Assembly (NCBI RefSeq): GCF_020564565.1 | Contig: NZ_JAJCTD010000005.1 | Span: 248,001 to 312,000 of the forward strand | From: Rhodobacter sp. Har01 | Lineage (GTDB): Bacteria > Pseudomonadota > Alphaproteobacteria > Rhodobacterales > Rhodobacteraceae | Reading direction: 5' to 3' | Length of the DNA stretch: 64,000 nucleotides | Shown here: piece after piece, positions 60,343 to 64,000 of the stretch | Layout of the letters: every line of letters begins with the position of its first letter | How positions within the stretch are numbered: position 1 is the stretch's first letter | The notes under the pieces: generated by a model | The model's database searches: none | What the model was told of the DNA's origin: nothing | What the model saw: only the letters and a program-made list of their open reading frames with translations | Translations under genes and position numbers: made by a program

Positions 60343-61134
60343 TCACTCGCCGCCATCGGGCGTGGCCAGGGTGAACGCGGCCCCGGTGCGGGTGATCGCC
60401 GCGGCGATCTCGAGCGCCGGCGGGCTGTCGGACACCAGTTCGACCCCGGGCCCCCAGCGGCCATACAGCTTGAGCGCGCGCACCCCGAACTTGCTGCGAT
60501 CCGCGACGATGGTGGTGCGCTCGGCACAGGCCATCATGGTGGAATAGACGGCGGCCGCGTTGACCTCGGCGTTGCTCATGCCCTCGGCGGTGATGCCGGT
60601 GGCCCCGATGATCGCCCGATGCGCGCCGAAGCTTTGCAGGAAGGCCACCGTATCGTGCCCGACCAGCAGGCCCTCACGCGCATCGTATTCGCCGGGTGCG
60701 CAGATGACGGTGAAGCTGGCATTGGCGGAAAGCGCCGTCACGATGTCGAAGGCGTGGGTGATGGCGGTGATCCCGCGGTGGTCGCGGGCGATGCGGCGGG
60801 CGACATGCAGCGTGGTGGCGCCGCCGCCGAACAGCAGCACCTCTTCGTGCCGGACGCCGGCCGAAACCGCCGCCGCGATCGCCTCGCGCTCTTCGATCAT
60901 CATCGCGCGGCGTTCGGCCAGCGCGGGTTCGGCGACGAAGTTGCGCACCGCGCCGCCGTAGGTGCGGCTGATCAGCCCGCGTTCGTCCAGTTCGCGCAGG
61001 TCACGGCGGATGGTCTCGCCCGAGACGCCCAGCGCCTCGACCAGTTCGCTCAGGCGCAGGCTGGGGGTCGAGGCGAGGGTGTCGATGATGCGCTGCTGGC
61101 GCGCGTCCTTGGCATAGCGGTAGGCCCTGGTCAT
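60343..61134 (-). CDS. DeoR-family transcriptional regulator
   Basis: A 263-aa regulator. The N-terminal helix-turn-helix is LRLSELVEALGVSGETIRRD, followed by LDERGLISRTYGGAVR, the DeoR signature. The C-terminal sugar-phosphate-isomerase-like sensor domain contains LLFGGGATTLHVARRI and AIIGATGITAEGMSN, and ends with VADRSKFGVRA. It usually responds to a phosphorylated sugar or related catabolite. It is read divergently from the aminotransferase gene and on the same strand as the SDR gene, so it probably represses both units. Confidence 0.9.
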   Translation of the reverse strand: MTRAYRYAKDARQQRIIDTLASTPSLRLSELVEALGVSGETIRRDLRELDERGLISRTYGGAVRNFVAEPALAERRAMMIEEREAIAAAVSAGVRHEEVLLFGGGATTLHVARRIARDHRGITAITHAFDIVTALSANASFTVICAPGEYDAREGLLVGHDTVAFLQSFGAHRAIIGATGITAEGMSNAEVNAAAVYSTMMACAERTTIVADRSKFGVRALKLYGRWGPGVELVSDSPPALEIAAAITRTGAAFTLATPDGGE

Positions 61135-61374
61135 GCCATTCCTCGCACCCTGGTGTCCCGGTCATCCGACTGTCTAGCGCAATGCCGGCCGGAATTGAAG
61201 GAGATGCCCCGCCCGGTTTGCCTGTTCGGCAGATTTTGCCCGCATCTCCGCGAATTTGCGGGGGCAGCCGGGGTGAACTTGGCAATTCTGACATGGTTTC
61301 TTTGACAGTCACACGAATGTTTGCGAGTATTCCACAGAAATGTGAGTCGCGACGGTCACGTCGGCGGGGGAGTC

Positions 61375-62649
61375 ATGCTGGACTACGGGCTGTTCCGATA
61401 CACCTCGAAGGAAGAGGTGCTGGAGAAGTCGATCCGCTACTGGAACCCGGGCAAGACCCGGTTCTGGCAGGAGACCGGCGTCGATCTGGTGATGGGCCGG
61501 CGCGAGGGCTACATCATCCACGACATCGACGGCCGCCGGCTGATCGACCTGCACATCAACGGCGGCACCTACAACCTGGGCCACCGCAACGCCGAACTGA
61601 TCGCGACGCTGACCACGGCGCTGGAATATTTCGACATCGGCAACCACTGGTTCCCCTCTGTCGCCCGCACCGCGCTGGCCGAGGCGCTGGTGAACTGCTC
61701 GCCCGGGATGTCCTACGCCGTCTTCGCCCCCGGCGGGGCCGAGGCGGCGGACATCGCCATCAAGTCGGCCCGCTATGCCACCAAGCGGCGCAAGATCGTG
61801 TCGATCATCAAGGGCTACCACGGCCACGCCGGGTTGTCGGTTGCCACCGGGGATGACCGTTTCACCAAGATATTCCTGTCCGACCGGCCGGACGAATTCA
61901 TCCAGGTGCCGTTCAACGACCTGGCCGCGATGGAGGCCGCGCTGAAGGGCCGTGACATTGCGGCGGTGATCCTTGAGACCATCCCCGCGACCTATGGCTT
62001 TCCGATGCCGGCGCCCGGCTATCTGCAGGGCGTGCGCGATCTGTGCACGAAATACGGCACCCTCTACATCGCCGACGAGGTGCAGACCGGCTTCATGCGC
62101 TGCGGGCAGATGTGGGGCTGGCAGGTGTTCGGCGTGCAGCCGGACCTGTTCATCGCCGCCAAGGGCCTGTCGGGCGGGCTTTATCCCATCGCCGTCTGCA
62201 TGCTGGGCGAACGCGCCGGCGGCTGGCTGCACGAGGACGGCGCCGCGCACATCTCGACCACCGGCGGCGGCGAGGTGGGCTGCTTCGTGGCGATGCGGGT
62301 GCTGGAGATCCTGCAGCGCCCGGAAACCCGGGCAAACACCCGTGCCGTCTCGGAATTCTTCGCCGAGGGCTTCGCCGACCTGATCCGCCGCCACCCCGAT
62401 GTGGTGGTGGGGCTGCGCCAGATGGGCACCGTGATGGGGGTGGAATTCGACCACCCCGAAGGCGCCGTCGCCGCCAGCCGGGCGCTGTATGAAACCGGCG
62501 TCTGGGCGATCTTCTCCTCGCTGGACAAGCGGGTGCTGCAGTTCAAGCCGGGCGTGCTGATGAGCCGGGCCTTGTGCGAAGAGGTGATCGAGCGCTTCGA
62601 CGCCGCGATCCCGCGGTTGCGGGCGCTGATCGCCGAGATGAAGGGATAG
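61375..62649 (+). CDS. Class III aminotransferase (PLP-dependent)
   Basis: A 424-aa cytoplasmic enzyme that moves amino groups from an omega-amine or amino acid to a 2-oxoacid. Conserved regions: NGGTYNLGHRNAELIATL, FAPGGAEAADIAIKSAR, IIKGYHGHAGLS, ILETIPATYGFPMPAPG, IADEVQTGFMRCGQMWG and the PLP-lysine in FIAAKGLSGGLYPIA. The start at 61375 has GGGGGAG just upstream. Length fits the family. The partner aldehyde dehydrogenase follows after four bases, so the amino compound may be converted to an aldehyde and then to a CoA thioester. Confidence 0.9.
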   Translation: MLDYGLFRYTSKEEVLEKSIRYWNPGKTRFWQETGVDLVMGRREGYIIHDIDGRRLIDLHINGGTYNLGHRNAELIATLTTALEYFDIGNHWFPSVARTALAEALVNCSPGMSYAVFAPGGAEAADIAIKSARYATKRRKIVSIIKGYHGHAGLSVATGDDRFTKIFLSDRPDEFIQVPFNDLAAMEAALKGRDIAAVILETIPATYGFPMPAPGYLQGVRDLCTKYGTLYIADEVQTGFMRCGQMWGWQVFGVQPDLFIAAKGLSGGLYPIAVCMLGERAGGWLHEDGAAHISTTGGGEVGCFVAMRVLEILQRPETRANTRAVSEFFAEGFADLIRRHPDVVVGLRQMGTVMGVEFDHPEGAVAASRALYETGVWAIFSSLDKRVLQFKPGVLMSRALCEEVIERFDAAIPRLRALIAEMKG

Positions 62650-62653
62650 CGCG

Positions 62654-64000
62654 ATGGACGGCGGCAAGCCCTTCCTGACCTTCGCGCAGAACCCCCTTGA
62701 CGGGGTGATGGAGCGCGCCCGCTGGGCCGCCGGCGCCTTTGCCGAGCTGGACCGTGCCACCACCTTGCGCATCGCCAGGGCGGTGGCCGAAGCCGGTCAT
62801 TCCCGCGCCCAGGCCGATGCCGAGGCGGCGGTGCGGGAAACCGGCTTCGGCGTGGTCGCCCACAAGCGGCTGAAGAACGAGTTGTGTTCACGCGGGGTGT
62901 TCGACACCTACGCGGGGCAGGATTTCGTCGGGCCTTTGGCCGAACCCGACCGCAGGATCGTGAAACTCGCCCGGCCCGCCGGGGTGATTCTGGCGCTGAC
63001 GCCTTCGACCAACCCGATCGCCACGCTGAACTTCAAGGCGGTGCTGGCGATGCTGACGCGCAACGCGGTGGTGTTCAGCCCGCATCCCTTGGCCAAGGGC
63101 TGTTCCATCGCGGCGGCCGAGGCGCTGGCCGAGGCCGCGCGCAAGGCCGGCGCGCCGGATGGCGCGATCCAGGTGCTGCGCGAGCCGACCATTCCGCTGG
63201 TCGAGGCGGCGATGTCGGATGCGCGGGTGGATCTGGTGCTGGCGACCGGCGGGCCGGCGGTGGTGCAGGCGGCCTATCGGTCGGGCCATCCGGCCTATGG
63301 CGTGGGGCCAGGCAACGCGCCGGCCTATGTGCATGAAAGCGCCGATCCGGTGGCGGCAGCAAAGCGGCTGGTGGACTCAAAATCCTTCGACAACTCCATT
63401 CTCTGCACCAATGAATCCGTCGTTCTGGCCGACCGCGTCCTTGCCGACCGCCTGCTGGAGGCTCTGCGCCAGGCCGGCGCGCATGTCTGCTCGGAGGCCG
63501 AGGCCGACCGGCTGCGCGCCCTGCTTTGGAACGCAGAGGGCGGCTTCAACGTCACCGGCGCGCTGGGCAAGGATGCCGCGGTGATCGCCCGGGCAGCCGG
63601 AATCACCGTGCCGCCCTCGACCCGCATCCTAGTGGTGCCCTTTGCCAAGGTGCAGCCCGAGGAACCCTTTGCCCGCGAAAAGCTGGCCCCCGTGCTGGGC
63701 TTCGCCCGCGTCGATGGCCCGGGCGAGGCCGGCCGCGCCGCCCGCGCGATGATGCGGCACGCCGGAACCGGCCATTCCGCCGGCTTCCACGGCCGCGACG
63801 AGGCCGCGCTGATGGCCTTTGCCCGCGCCGCCCCGGCCTTGCGCGTTGCCGTCAACGTGCCGCTGTCGCAGGGTGCCGCGGGTTTCGGCACCAACCTCGG
63901 CCCGACCATGACCATCGGCACCGGCTTTGCCGGTGGCTCGGCGCTGGGCGAGAACCTGCGGCCCGACCATCTGGTGAACTGGGTGCAGATCGCGCAAGCG
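62654..64000 (+). CDS. CoA-acylating-type aldehyde dehydrogenase (3' end beyond window)
   Basis: The first 449 codons are present and the frame is open at the window edge. The pattern agrees with the acylating aldehyde dehydrogenases related to EutE, AdhE and SauS: VFDTYAGQDFVGPLAEPDRR, GVILALTPSTNPIATLNFKA, VLATGGPAVVQAAYRSG, the glycine-rich YGVGPGNAPAYVHESAD, and the catalytic cysteine in FDNSILCTNESVV. The longer NAD-site variants of non-acylating enzymes are absent. It probably turns an aldehyde into an acyl-CoA; sulfoacetaldehyde is one candidate, given the aminotransferase and the sulfur genes nearby. Confidence 0.82.
   Translation, partial: MDGGKPFLTFAQNPLDGVMERARWAAGAFAELDRATTLRIARAVAEAGHSRAQADAEAAVRETGFGVVAHKRLKNELCSRGVFDTYAGQDFVGPLAEPDRRIVKLARPAGVILALTPSTNPIATLNFKAVLAMLTRNAVVFSPHPLAKGCSIAAAEALAEAARKAGAPDGAIQVLREPTIPLVEAAMSDARVDLVLATGGPAVVQAAYRSGHPAYGVGPGNAPAYVHESADPVAAAKRLVDSKSFDNSILCTNESVVLADRVLADRLLEALRQAGAHVCSEAEADRLRALLWNAEGGFNVTGALGKDAAVIARAAGITVPPSTRILVVPFAKVQPEEPFAREKLAPVLGFARVDGPGEAGRAARAMMRHAGTGHSAGFHGRDEAALMAFARAAPALRVAVNVPLSQGAAGFGTNLGPTMTIGTGFAGGSALGENLRPDHLVNWVQIAQA

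Noticed and set aside
1..64000. CRISPR arrays, tRNA or rRNA genes, prophage structural genes
   Set aside because: No regularly spaced repeats, cloverleaf genes, rRNA segments or phage structural proteins were recognised on either strand.

Overview
The window is GC-rich alphaproteobacterial DNA. Gene content points to the Rhodobacterales / Paracoccaceae: a Paracoccus-type sox cluster, a DctPQM TRAP transporter, short ATGA-type overlaps within operons, Tat-exported redox proteins and an alphaproteobacterial che operon. No rRNA, tRNA or other species marker was seen, so the genus cannot be given. The organism is probably a motile or surface-sensing bacterium able to oxidise thiosulfate.

Layout. 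1-3097: a minus-strand housekeeping run (partial sulfotransferase, 2-hydroxyacid dehydrogenase, CsaA, ProC, YbjN-like protein). 3098-11522: an accessory island bracketed by decayed insertion sequences. On the left are an IS21-type istA remnant and an unclassified patchwork; on the right is an internally deleted IS3 element lying against an IS5-type transposase fragment. Between them are three non-mobile genes: an unrecognised 795-aa protein, a 335-aa membrane protein and, divergently, a secreted protein with a discoidin-like domain. 11523-23165: a chemosensory cluster with two soluble chemoreceptors (one with two signalling tips, one with altered tip residues), a triple-CheW protein, CheB, a HEAT-like protein, CheR, CheY, CheA, a STAS-like protein, a second CheY, and a small protein with a CheZ-like DxxxQ motif. 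23166-31740: a gene-poor gap, then exported and membrane proteins of unknown role and a MoxR ATPase / VWA-metallopeptidase-like pair.

32075-35152: dctPQM with a hairpin after dctP. 35908-50768: the sulfur-oxidation region, with soxV-W-X-Y-Z-A-B-C-D-E-F-G-H on the minus strand, soxS-R and one soxT on the plus strand, and a second soxT beyond soxH. Two AT-rich islands (soxS/soxV and soxW/soxX) share TTAGCAT and TATGTTCAT words and are the likely sites of the ArsR-type repressor SoxR. 50861-55525: a CIA30-like protein facing a lipocalin-like protein (CrtC/AttH type) plus an FtsX/ATPase ABC system. 55800-59422: a DUF2478 protein and modABC, with a Mo-box-like inverted repeat between them; SoxC is a molybdoenzyme, so molybdate uptake fits the sox genes. 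59525-64000: a DeoR-regulated carbon or organosulfonate module (SDR dehydrogenase, class III aminotransferase, CoA-acylating-type aldehyde dehydrogenase cut by the window edge).

Most worth follow-up: the DxxxQ protein as a CheZ-type phosphatase, the double-tip and altered-tip receptors, the 795-aa protein island, and the regulatory repeats at the sox and mod loci. All statements come from reading the sequence; no database search was run.
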